Positions 5,520-11,817 of a stretch of 18,643 nt of DNA are shown here, piece by piece. The notes under the pieces are model-generated. The model had not been told where the DNA came from, ran no database searches, and saw nothing but the letters and a program-made list of their open reading frames with translations. The translations under genes and the position numbers were made by a program. The stretch spans positions 1 to 18,643 of the forward strand of contig JAICLN010000030.1 in the NCBI GenBank assembly GCA_025925615.1, read 5' to 3'. Every line of letters starts with the position of its first letter. The stretch's first letter is position 1. Source of the stretch: Actinomycetospora sp. Lineage in GTDB: Bacteria; Actinomycetota; Actinomycetes; Mycobacteriales; Pseudonocardiaceae.

Positions 5520-6413
5520 CTAGGGCCCCGTGGCCAGGCCACGGGCCCGGAGGATGCGCCGTTCGGCCGGGCGGAAGGCGATGAGCTCGACCCCGATCCC
5601 GACGATGAGGATCAGGATGATCGCCGCCATCACCGACGGCATGTCCGAGAGCGACTGGCCCTGGTTGAGGTAGGCACCGAGCCCGAACCCCAGGCTCGGC
5701 GAGGTCGCGATGATCTCCGCCGCCATGAGCGAGCGCCAGGAGAACGCCCACCCCTGCTTGAGGCCCGAGAAGAACCCGGGCAGCGCCGCGGGCAGCATGA
5801 TCAGCCGGGCGGCCTGGGACCGCGTCGCGCCCATCGCGTACCCGACCCGCGGCAGCAGCGGCGGCACCTGGTCGATGCCCGACACCAGGCCGTTCGCGAT
5901 CGAGGGCACCGCGCCCATGAGGACGACGAAGTAGATCGTCCCGTCGGTCAGGCCGAACCACAGCACCGCCGCCGGCACCCAGGCGACCGACGGCAGGCTC
6001 TGCAGCCCGGACAGCAACGGCCCGATCGCCGAACGCACGAGCGGCACGGTCGCCACCAGCAGCCCCAGGGGCGTCCCGATGACCAGGGCGAACAGGAAGC
6101 CCAATACGGCCCGGCTGATCGACGTCCAGATGATCGAGAGCGCCTGCCCGCTCGCGAACTCGTCGGCGATCTGCCCGAACACTGCCCCGGGCGCGGGCAG
6201 CTTGAACTCCGGCCAGATCGCCGAGGCCCACAGGAGCTGCCACACCACGACGAACAGCACCAGCGCGACGATCGGCGGGACGACGCCCGTCGCGAACCGT
6301 CGCCACAGCGGCACCCGGCGCTCGGTCGGGGTGTCGAGCGCGTCGAGCCCCCGCCCGACGTCGACCGACTCGTCACGCTCCGCGGTGATCACGGCCCGGT
6401 CCTCACCGGCCAT
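5520..6413 (-). CDS. ssuC: ABC transporter permease (sulfonate/nitrate/taurine type)
   Basis: The 297-aa product is a BPD_transp_1 permease of the SsuC/TauC group. A hydrophilic N-terminal tail of about 40 residues is followed by six hydrophobic helices. The family signatures are present: L-P-A-P-G-A-V near 72, T-S-I-S-R-A-V-L-G-F near 97, and the cytoplasmic EAA loop A-M-G-A-T-R-S-Q-A-A-R-L-I-M-L-P-A-A-L-P-G that contacts the ATPase. The ATG at 6413 overlaps the end of the ATPase gene by 11 nt, so the two are translationally coupled. It is the last gene of ssuA-B-C, ending 79 nt from the shared terminator. The assignment to sulfonates rests on the neighbouring ssuD and on the leader peptide; nitrate/taurine-type permeases look similar. 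Confidence 0.88.
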   Translation of the reverse strand: MAGEDRAVITAERDESVDVGRGLDALDTPTERRVPLWRRFATGVVPPIVALVLFVVVWQLLWASAIWPEFKLPAPGAVFGQIADEFASGQALSIIWTSISRAVLGFLFALVIGTPLGLLVATVPLVRSAIGPLLSGLQSLPSVAWVPAAVLWFGLTDGTIYFVVLMGAVPSIANGLVSGIDQVPPLLPRVGYAMGATRSQAARLIMLPAALPGFFSGLKQGWAFSWRSLMAAEIIATSPSLGFGLGAYLNQGQSLSDMPSVMAAIILILIVGIGVELIAFRPAERRILRARGLATGP

Positions 6414-7206
6414 GGGCGGAGATCACCTCGCGCAGCTCGGTCGTGATGTGCTCGTGGAGCTCCTCGACGTCGGTCTCCGACCCGGTGCCCCACTCGCGCA
6501 CGACGCGGCCCGGACGCGACGAGAGCAGCACGACCCGCTCGGCGAGCCGCACGGACTCCCGCACGTCGTGGGTGACGAACAGGATCGTCGTGCCCGTCGC
6601 CTCCCACACGCGCAGCAGCTCGGCCTGCAGGAAGTCGCGGGTGATGGCGTCGAGCGCACCGAACGGCTCGTCCATGAGCAGGACTCCGGGCTGGATCTCG
6701 GTCGCGCCGGAGCCGCCCATCCCGGTGGCCGCCGCGAGCGCGCGGGCGAGCGCCACGCGCTGGCGCATCCCGCCGGAGAGCTCGTGCGGCCGCTTCTCGG
6801 CGAGCCCCTCGAGCCGCACCAGGGTGAGCAGCTCGCGGGCCCGCTCCCGGCGCTCGGTGCGCCCCGCCCCGGCGAGGCGCAGCGGCAGCTCGACGTTGCG
6901 GCCGGCGGTGAGCCACGGCAGCAGGGCCGCCTCCTGGAACATCACGGCCGGCCGGGCGGAGCCGGCTGCGACGGTGCCCGAGGTCGGCTGGTCCAGCCCG
7001 GCGACGAGGTTGAGCAGCGTCGACTTCCCGCATCCCGAGGCGCCGAGCAGGCAGACGAACTCCCCCGGCGCGACGGTGAGGTCGACGCCGTCGAGGGCGA
7101 CGACGGCGTCCGCCCCGGACCCGAAGACCTTCGAGACGTCGGTGACCTCGACGGCGGGCGGCCCGGTGCGGGGCGCGCGGTCCCGGCGATCCAGCGTGGC
7201 GGTCAT
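6403..7206 (-). CDS. ssuB: ABC transporter ATP-binding protein (sulfonate type)
   Basis: The 267-aa ATPase powers the importer. Visible motifs are Walker A G-A-S-G-C-G-K-S (55-62), Q-loop F-Q-E (90-92), signature L-S-G-G-M-R-Q-R (143-150), Walker B V-L-L-M-D-E-P (175-181), D-loop G-A-L-D and switch His213 (V-T-H-D). An extra stretch of about ten Gly/Ser/Thr-rich residues (about 160-173) separates the signature helix from Walker B. The ATG at 7206 is preceded by GGAGGGC about 5 nt upstream. It lies 22 nt after the binding-protein gene and overlaps the permease start, so the three form one operon. Confidence 0.92.
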   Translation of the reverse strand: MTATLDRRDRAPRTGPPAVEVTDVSKVFGSGADAVVALDGVDLTVAPGEFVCLLGASGCGKSTLLNLVAGLDQPTSGTVAAGSARPAVMFQEAALLPWLTAGRNVELPLRLAGAGRTERRERARELLTLVRLEGLAEKRPHELSGGMRQRVALARALAAATGMGGSGATEIQPGVLLMDEPFGALDAITRDFLQAELLRVWEATGTTILFVTHDVRESVRLAERVVLLSSRPGRVVREWGTGSETDVEELHEHITTELREVISAHGR

Positions 7207-7228
7207 GAGCTGCCCTCCGAGGGGTGGA

Positions 7229-8305
7229 TCACTTCTGGTCGAGGCCGGCGGAGTCCACGGTGGGACGGCCGGCCGCGGTCAGGGCCTGGTTGAGCGGGCC
7301 GACATCGATGAGGCCCTTGACGTTCGCCGCGGACTTCGCGGTCCCGGCCGTCACCGCGTCGTTCGCCAGCTGGGGGAAGGTCGAGGCCAGCGGGTCCGGG
7401 TCGAGGCTGACCCCGCTCCACGCCCGGTCGAGGACGTTCGCCGGGAGCGGCTTGCTGCCCGCGGCACCGAGCCCGGCGTTGGCGGCGGCCTTCGCGGCGT
7501 TCGGGTCGGTCCGGGCGAGATCCTCGGCGGCGACGAGGCCCTTGAGGAAGGCCGCGACGGTGGCCGGGTGCGCCTGGACGTAGTCGGTGCGGGCGATGAC
7601 GACCGTCGTCGGGAACTGCCCGTTCGGCCACAGCGTCCGCTCGTCGATGAGCTGGGTCGCGCCGGCCTGGAGCACGAACTGCGAGGCGTACGGCTCGGGC
7701 AGCCACCCGCCGTCGAGCTGGCCGGTCTTGTAGGCGTCGAGGGCGCGGGCGTTGTCGATGTTGACGACCTCGACGGCGCCGGGCCCGGTCCCGATCGGCA
7801 GGTTGTTGGCCTTGAGCCACTTCTTCAGGGCGATGTCCTGGGTGTTCGCGAGCTGCGGCGTCGCGATCTTCTTGCCCAGGAGCTGCTGCGGGCTCGTGAT
7901 GCCCGGTCGGACGACGAGTTGCGCGCCGCCCGAGGTGGCCCCGGAGATGACGCGGACGCCGTCGGGGTTCTGCTTGTAGGCGTTGATCGCCGGGCCCGAG
8001 CCGAGGAAGCCGAGGTCGATCGAGTTGCCGAGCAGGGCGGCGGTCTCCTCGGGGCCCGCGTTGAACGTCTGCGTCGCGAGCTCGGTCTGGCCGAGGTTCT
8101 GCGCGAACAGCCCGTTCTGCACCCCGATCAGGGCGCCGGCGTGGGTGATGTTCGGGAAGTAGCCCAGGCGCAGCTGCGGGGCGGGGCCCTGGTCGGCGGC
8201 GGGGGCGGGAGCGGATTCCTGCGCGCGGGAGCAGCCGGCGGCCGCCACTGCGAGGACGGCGAGCGCAGCGACGGCGAGCGCACGCCAGGAACGGGATCGG
8301 GTCAC
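7229..8305 (-). CDS. ssuA: sulfonate-type ABC substrate-binding lipoprotein
   Basis: The 358-aa protein has a lipoprotein signal: basic start T-R-S-R-S-W-R, hydrophobic core and lipobox A-A-A-G-C with Cys25 as the lipidated residue. After a Pro/Ala linker comes an SsuA/NMT1-type periplasmic-binding fold: L-R-L-G-Y-F-P-N-I-T-H-A (strand 1), G-L-F-A-Q-N-L-G, D-L-G-F-L-G-S-G-P-A-I-N-A-Y, then L-V-V-R-P-G-I, L-L-G-K-K-I-A-T-P and D-G-G-W-L-P-E-P-Y-A. It would bind an aliphatic sulfonate or related organosulfur compound outside the membrane. The GTG at 8305 is preceded by AGGAG at 8321-8317. A leader peptide gene (8443-8523) lies 137 nt upstream. Confidence 0.9.
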   Translation of the reverse strand: MTRSRSWRALAVAALAVLAVAAAGCSRAQESAPAPAADQGPAPQLRLGYFPNITHAGALIGVQNGLFAQNLGQTELATQTFNAGPEETAALLGNSIDLGFLGSGPAINAYKQNPDGVRVISGATSGGAQLVVRPGITSPQQLLGKKIATPQLANTQDIALKKWLKANNLPIGTGPGAVEVVNIDNARALDAYKTGQLDGGWLPEPYASQFVLQAGATQLIDERTLWPNGQFPTTVVIARTDYVQAHPATVAAFLKGLVAAEDLARTDPNAAKAAANAGLGAAGSKPLPANVLDRAWSGVSLDPDPLASTFPQLANDAVTAGTAKSAANVKGLIDVGPLNQALTAAGRPTVDSAGLDQK

Positions 8306-8325
8306 GGTTCGGGGTTCTCCTGGGG

Positions 8326-8339
8326 CGGCCCCGCGGCCG
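8326..8339 (-). promoter_or_regulatory. hairpin next to the ssuA ribosome-binding site
   Basis: CGGCC (8326-8330) and GGCCG (8335-8339) pair around a 4-base loop, ending 4 nt before the AGGAG of ssuA on the minus strand. It may act as a sequestering or pausing structure downstream of leader peptide 3. Confidence 0.3.
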
Positions 8340-8442
8340 AGGTGGGCGGGGTCGTGGACGAGGACGGTGGTGGCCCTCGAGCGCGCGCGTCGGTCCGGGC
8401 GTCGTCAGGTGGGTGACAACGCCGGGCGCGGGCGGAGGGGCG

Positions 8443-8523
8443 TCAGGAGAACAGACAGGCGCAGCTGTAGACGCGGCCGAAGTCGACGTGGCGACGGGCC
8501 ACGAGTCGGACTCCGGCGGTCAT
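8443..8523 (-). CDS. cysteine-containing leader peptide 3 (26 aa)
   Basis: An ATG at 8523-8521 opens a 26-codon frame ending in TGA at 8445-8443. The peptide has L-V-A-R-R-H-V-D-F-G-R at residues 7-17 and ends V-Y-S-C-A-C-L-F-S. Cys23 is 11 residues after His12, exactly as in leaders 1 and 2; the Cys16 of leader 1 is replaced by Gly and a new Cys21 is added. It precedes ssuABC, a sulfonate uptake operon, which ties this peptide family to sulfur. No Shine-Dalgarno sequence is seen before the ATG. Confidence 0.8.
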   Translation of the reverse strand: MTAGVRLVARRHVDFGRVYSCACLFS

Positions 8524-8535
8524 GGAGATTGAGCC

Positions 8536-8563
8536 TGCCACGTCGGGCGTGCGGTTGCCACGT
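8536..8563 (-). promoter_or_regulatory. 20-bp-phased direct repeat upstream of leader 3
   Basis: On the minus strand ACGTGGCA occurs twice (8563-8556 and 8543-8536), with starts exactly 20 bp apart, about two helical turns. It ends 12 bp before the leader ATG, in the expected promoter region of the ssuABC transcript. It is a candidate regulator-binding site; the protein is unknown. Confidence 0.4.
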
Positions 8564-8615
8564 TCGTGATCCGCGCGACGCGGGGTGATCTGGGTCGGCT
8601 CGGCGTGGACGGGCT

Positions 8616-8679
8616 TGATCACGACTTCGGTGGCGACACTCCCAAGTGACGCCGGGACGCGCCGCCGAAGTTCGGATCA
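8616..8679 (-). repeat. 64-bp palindromic repeat, copy 1
   Basis: Two 20-bp arms (8616-8635 and 8660-8679) are inverted copies with four mismatches around a 24-base core. In orientation it is the reverse complement of copies 2 and 3. Its right end supplies the TGA stop codon of the DUF559 gene. Confidence 0.88.
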
Positions 8680-9597
8680 CGGTGCTCGGCGCCGCTCGGC
8701 GAGGGCATCGCGGACGTGGGTGAGGAACTGGTCGGGGTTCTCGGTGAGCTCGTACCAGTTCGTCCGGATCACCACCCAGCCCTGCAGGACGAGCGCGTTC
8801 TGCCGGTCGGTGTCGCGCAGGAACGCCCGCAGGTCGCGGTGGTAGGCCCACCCGTCGATCTCCACGAGCACCCGCACCTCGTCGAACGCCAGGTCGAGGA
8901 ACGCACGCCCGTACCCCGGGAGCCACATCTCGCGATCGGCCCGCCACCCGGTGATCCCGTCCGCCGTCAGGGCCCGATGAGCGAGTCGTTCGGCCTGCGA
9001 GCGGGCCCCGCCGCTCGCGAGGCGGAGCAGCGTGGCGCAACGGCTGGCCCCGTGACGTCCGGTCGACCGGCGGTGGGCGCGCCGCAGCGCCTCGAGCTCC
9101 ACCGTCCGTTGCTGCAGGACCTGGTCCACCAGCCGCGCCCCGGCGGAGATGTCGAGGACCGCCACCGCGGCCAGCACGGTCGGGGCCTTCTTGGTCACCG
9201 CGACCCCGTCGACGACGACGCGGTCCTCCGGCGGGACCCCGCGGCGCAGCAGGCGCACGCCGGGCCGGGAGCGGGGCTGGGTCCGGTGTGGCACTGCGAT
9301 CTCGACGTCGGCCGGCGCCGTGTCGGTCAGCCGCCACCAGTACAGCGCCGACCTCCCGACCAGCGTCGCTTCTGGGCCCACGGACAGCATCGCCACCCGG
9401 ATCCGGGCGCGTGGTGTGTCGGGGTGGTCCGCGGCGCGCAGCACCCGGTACATCACCCGCAGCCACTCGCCCCGCGCGACCTTCGCCTCGATCGCGGCCG
9501 CGCTGTAGCCGATCTCCTTCGCCTGCTCGACACTGAGCGCACCGTCCTGGTCGCGGAGCAGCGCCAGGAGGCGGGCCGTGCGTTCGTCCACTCTCAC
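8677..9597 (-). CDS. AbiEi-antitoxin-like N-domain plus DUF559 nuclease-fold protein
   Basis: The 306-aa protein has two visible parts. Residues 1-60 (L-L-A-L-L-R-D-Q-D-G-A-L-S, then A-K-E-I-G-Y-S, then G-E-W-L-R-V-M-Y-R-V) match the winged-helix N-terminus of type IV AbiEi-like antitoxins. Residues about 200-300 match DUF559, a Vsr/PD-(D/E)XK-like fold, with D-L-A-F-D-E-V-R-V-L-V-E-I-D-G (Asp235, Glu246, Asp248 as candidate catalytic acids), D-R-Q-N and G-W-V-V-I-R-T-N-W. Such proteins are common in Actinobacteria and their function is unproven. No cognate toxin gene adjoins it. It is enclosed by inverted palindromic repeats (8616-8679 and 9643-9706). The GTG at 9597 fits the domain start, although an ATG or GTG slightly downstream cannot be excluded. 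Confidence 0.82.
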   Translation of the reverse strand: MRVDERTARLLALLRDQDGALSVEQAKEIGYSAAAIEAKVARGEWLRVMYRVLRAADHPDTPRARIRVAMLSVGPEATLVGRSALYWWRLTDTAPADVEIAVPHRTQPRSRPGVRLLRRGVPPEDRVVVDGVAVTKKAPTVLAAVAVLDISAGARLVDQVLQQRTVELEALRRAHRRSTGRHGASRCATLLRLASGGARSQAERLAHRALTADGITGWRADREMWLPGYGRAFLDLAFDEVRVLVEIDGWAYHRDLRAFLRDTDRQNALVLQGWVVIRTNWYELTENPDQFLTHVRDALAERRRAP

Positions 9598-9642
9598 CGG
9601 GCTTGGACGACACGACGGGCCGATCGGCTCCCTCCCGAACCA

Positions 9643-9706
9643 TGATCACGTCTTCGGTGGCGCGTCCCGGCGTCACTTGGGCGTGTCGCCACCGAGGTCG
9701 TGATCA
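9643..9706 (+). repeat. 64-bp palindromic repeat, copy 2
   Basis: Arms at 9643-9662 and 9687-9706 pair with two mismatches around a 24-base core (9663-9686). The core matches copy 3 at all but two positions by eye. It lies 46 bp upstream of the DUF559 gene start and is inverted relative to copy 1. Confidence 0.9.
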
Positions 9707-9726
9707 AGGTCGTGATCAAGGTCGTG
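9697..9726 (+). repeat. 12-bp tandem repeat at the edge of repeat copy 2
   Basis: The unit GTCGTGATCAAG occurs twice in full (9697-9708, 9709-9720) and again for six bases. The first unit overlaps the right arm of copy 2, as if the repeat end had been duplicated by slippage. Confidence 0.85.
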
Positions 9727-9857
9727 GGCCGCCAGAAGCGGGCTGAACCCCGCCTCGCGCCCGCGTCGGGCGACGTCGAGCACGGACTGCAGGTAGTCCA
9801 GCATCGCCCTGAGCGGCGCGTGGTCGTGGAAGACCGGCCCGTGGCCGGGCACGACGA
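9727..9857 (-). pseudogene. fragment of an MBL-fold hydrolase gene
   Basis: These about 130 bases match 10133-10260, inside the intact MBL-fold gene (9947-10888), at about 88 % by eye; the last 34 or so bases are identical. Translated on the minus strand it reads V-P-G-H-G-P-V-F-H-D-H-A-P-L and continues through D-V-A-R-R-G-R-E-A-G-F-S-P-L, corresponding to residues 214-258 of the intact protein. There is no start, no His-rich metal site and no C-terminus. It is bordered on one side by repeat copy 3 and on the other by copy 2 and its tandem tail. It is a relic of a duplication. The remaining parts of 9598-9946 hold only the repeats. Confidence 0.85.
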
Positions 9858-9921
9858 TGATCACGTCTTCGGCGGCGCGTCCTGGCGTCACTTGGGAGTG
9901 TCGCCACCGAAGTCGTGATCA
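9858..9921 (+). repeat. 64-bp palindromic repeat, copy 3
   Basis: Arms at 9858-9877 and 9902-9921 pair with two mismatches around the core 9878-9901. It has the same orientation as copy 2 and lies 25 bp past the stop of the intact MBL-fold gene. It could also act as its transcription terminator. Confidence 0.9.
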
Positions 9922-9946
9922 AGGTCGGCGGGGTCCCGCCACGAGC

Positions 9947-10888
9947 TCAGGCGAAGCAGGTCAGCGGGCCGCCGTGGTAGGTGACCATGTCGTCGAGCGC
10001 GGCGAACACGTCGATCGACTCGCCCCGCTCGAGCCCGTCCAGCTCGGCGTACGCGCGGTGGAGGTTCCCGACGATCCGCTCGGCGTCGGGCCAATCGGTG
10101 AACCGGTCGAGGTCGGTGTCCCGGGCCGCCTGCAGCGGGCTGACCCCCGCCTCGCGCCCACGCTGCGCGACGTCGAGCACGAACCGCAGGTACTCCAGCG
10201 TCGCCTCGAGCGGGGCGTGGTCGTGGAAGACCGGCCCGTGGCCGGGCACGATCGTCCCGGCCGACAACGGCGCGAGCACGTTCTCGAGCACATCCACCGC
10301 CCCGGCGACCGACCCCATGAGCAGGAACGGCGTGCCCCCGTTGAACACGAGGTCGCCACAGAACAGCGTCGAGCGCTCCGGGAACCAGACGATCACGTCG
10401 TTGGTCGTGTGGGCGGGCGTCCCGACGTGGATCACCTCGGCGCGCAGGTCGCCGGCGTGCAGCGCGACCCGGTCGGTGAAGGTGAGGAACGGCGGCTCGA
10501 GGGGAAGGTCGCCCCACTCCGGGTTCTGCCAGTACGGCAGCTCCCGCGCGGGCCCGAACGCGATCGCCTCGGCCCGGGCCCTCTCGTGGGCGACGATGGT
10601 GGCCCCGGCGAACAGGACGTTGCCGAAGGTGTGGTCGCCGTGGTGGTGGGTGTTGACCAGCGTCCGCACCGGCGCCGCCGACACCGACCCGATCGCCTCG
10701 AGGAACGCTCGGGTACGCCGCTCGGTCGAGCACGAGTCGACCGCCATCACCCCCTGCGGGCCCACGACGAAGCCGGTGTTGTTGATCCACCAGGTGCCGT
10801 CGGGCTGCACGTAGGCGTGGATGCCGTCCGACACCTCCTCCAGCCGGGGCGGGCCGGGCTCGGTGATGTCGTCGTGGCGGGCACTCAT
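9947..10888 (-). CDS. MBL-fold metallo-hydrolase
   Basis: The 313-aa protein has the metallo-beta-lactamase fold with a complete di-metal site: T-H-H-H-G-D-H-T-F-G-N (His81, His83, Asp85, His86), His160 in T-P-A-H-T, Asp179 in F-C-G-D-L-V and His217 in V-P-G-H-G-P. It should be a cytoplasmic zinc hydrolase, of ester, lactone or thioester type; the substrate is not readable. The ATG at 10888 follows AAGGAG, and only 12 nt separate it from the stop of the upstream FAH-family gene, so it is the last gene of that operon. A 130-bp relic of the same gene type lies just downstream at 9727-9857. Confidence 0.9.
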   Translation of the reverse strand: MSARHDDITEPGPPRLEEVSDGIHAYVQPDGTWWINNTGFVVGPQGVMAVDSCSTERRTRAFLEAIGSVSAAPVRTLVNTHHHGDHTFGNVLFAGATIVAHERARAEAIAFGPARELPYWQNPEWGDLPLEPPFLTFTDRVALHAGDLRAEVIHVGTPAHTTNDVIVWFPERSTLFCGDLVFNGGTPFLLMGSVAGAVDVLENVLAPLSAGTIVPGHGPVFHDHAPLEATLEYLRFVLDVAQRGREAGVSPLQAARDTDLDRFTDWPDAERIVGNLHRAYAELDGLERGESIDVFAALDDMVTYHGGPLTCFA

Positions 10889-10900
10889 GGCGTGACTCCT

Positions 10901-11787
10901 TCAGCGCAGCGGGATGGGGGCAGGACCGGGCACGACGTGCGCGTCGATCGCACCGAGCCCGTCGGCCTCGAGGTGGACACGGTCCCCGGGCGCCAGCCAC
11001 GGGTACGCCGCGGCGCCGTGGACCCGGGAGAGCTCGAGCAGGCAGCCGGTGCCGACGGTGCCCGAGCCGATCAGGTCGCCCGGCACCACCCGGGTGCCGC
11101 GCGAGGCGTACGCGATCATCTCGGCGAAGCTCCAGTACAGGGAGTCGAGCTGCCCCGCGCTGCACGGGCGCTCGTTCACGGATGCCGCCATCGCCGAGGC
11201 CGGCGCCAGCTCGTCCGGCGTCAGCATCCACGGTCCGCAGCTCGACGCGAAGTCCTTGCCCTTCGCGGCCCGAGGTTGAGGCGCATCTCGGCGCCCTGCA
11301 GGTCGCGGGCGCTCCAGTCGCAGAACAGCACGTACCCGGCGATCAGGTCGCCCGCCTCGTCCGGGGACACGTCACGCCCCTCCCGGTCGATCACCGCGGC
11401 GATCTCGAGCTCGTAGTCCAGTGCCTCGGACCCGGGTGGCACCGCCACCTCGTGGTCGGGACCCAGCAGCGCCGCCGGGTTCGTGAAGTAGAAGACCGGC
11501 TGCTGATACCAGAGCGGGTCCACGGTCAGCCCGATCGCCGCGCTGGCCGTGACCACGTGCTCCTCGAACGCCATGAAGTCGCGGATCGACGGCGGGCGCG
11601 GGATCGGCGGCAGCAGCGTGGTCCCGTCCGGGACCGGGTCGGCCGCCCGCGCCGCCGCCTCGTCGAGATCGTCCGCTGCGATCACCGCCAGCAACGAGGA
11701 CTCGCCGGGCACCGCGAGCAGCCGCCCGTCGGACCAGACCCCCACGCCCTCCCCGCCCTCGGGCGTGCGGTACGTGCTCCAGCGCAT
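10901..11787 (-). pseudogene. fumarylacetoacetate hydrolase-family gene with a one-base frameshift
   Basis: Two frames together make one FAH-family protein of about 295 aa, which hydrolyses or decarboxylates acylpyruvate-like catabolic intermediates. The first frame (from ATG 11787) contains R-P-P-S-I-R-D-F-M-A-F-E-E-H, the metal-site region L-D-Y-E-L-E-I-A-A-V-I, D-W-S-A-R-D-L-Q and N-L-G-P. At about 11264-11272 the reading shifts: restoring one missing G/C gives the family motif G-P-A-K-G-K-D-F and runs on into W-M-L-T-P-D-E-L, then V-V-P-G-D-L-I-G-S-G-T-V-G-T-G-C in the second frame, ending at 10901. As given, the first frame stops at 11221. Either the sequence lacks one base or the gene is recently broken; every other part is intact. 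It has a GAGGGGG ribosome-binding site and lies 30 nt after the MetE-like gene. Confidence 0.88.
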
Positions 11788-11817
11788 CGTCGACCCCCTC
11801 AGGCCTCGCCGATCTCT

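Noticed and set aside
5474..5581. Short plus-strand frame with a good GGAGG ribosome-binding site after the osmC terminator
   Set aside because: The 35-aa product has no leader-type motif, lies beyond a strong terminator and overlaps the permease gene end; there is no other support.
6443..8416. 657-codon plus-strand open frame over the ssuA/ssuB region
   Set aside because: Antisense shadow of two genes with complete Walker, signature and lipobox motifs; the sequence has no recognisable domain.
9695..9726. Tandem GTCGTGATCAAG units as the start of a CRISPR-like array
   Set aside because: There are no spacers and only two and a half units; it is slippage at the edge of a palindromic repeat.
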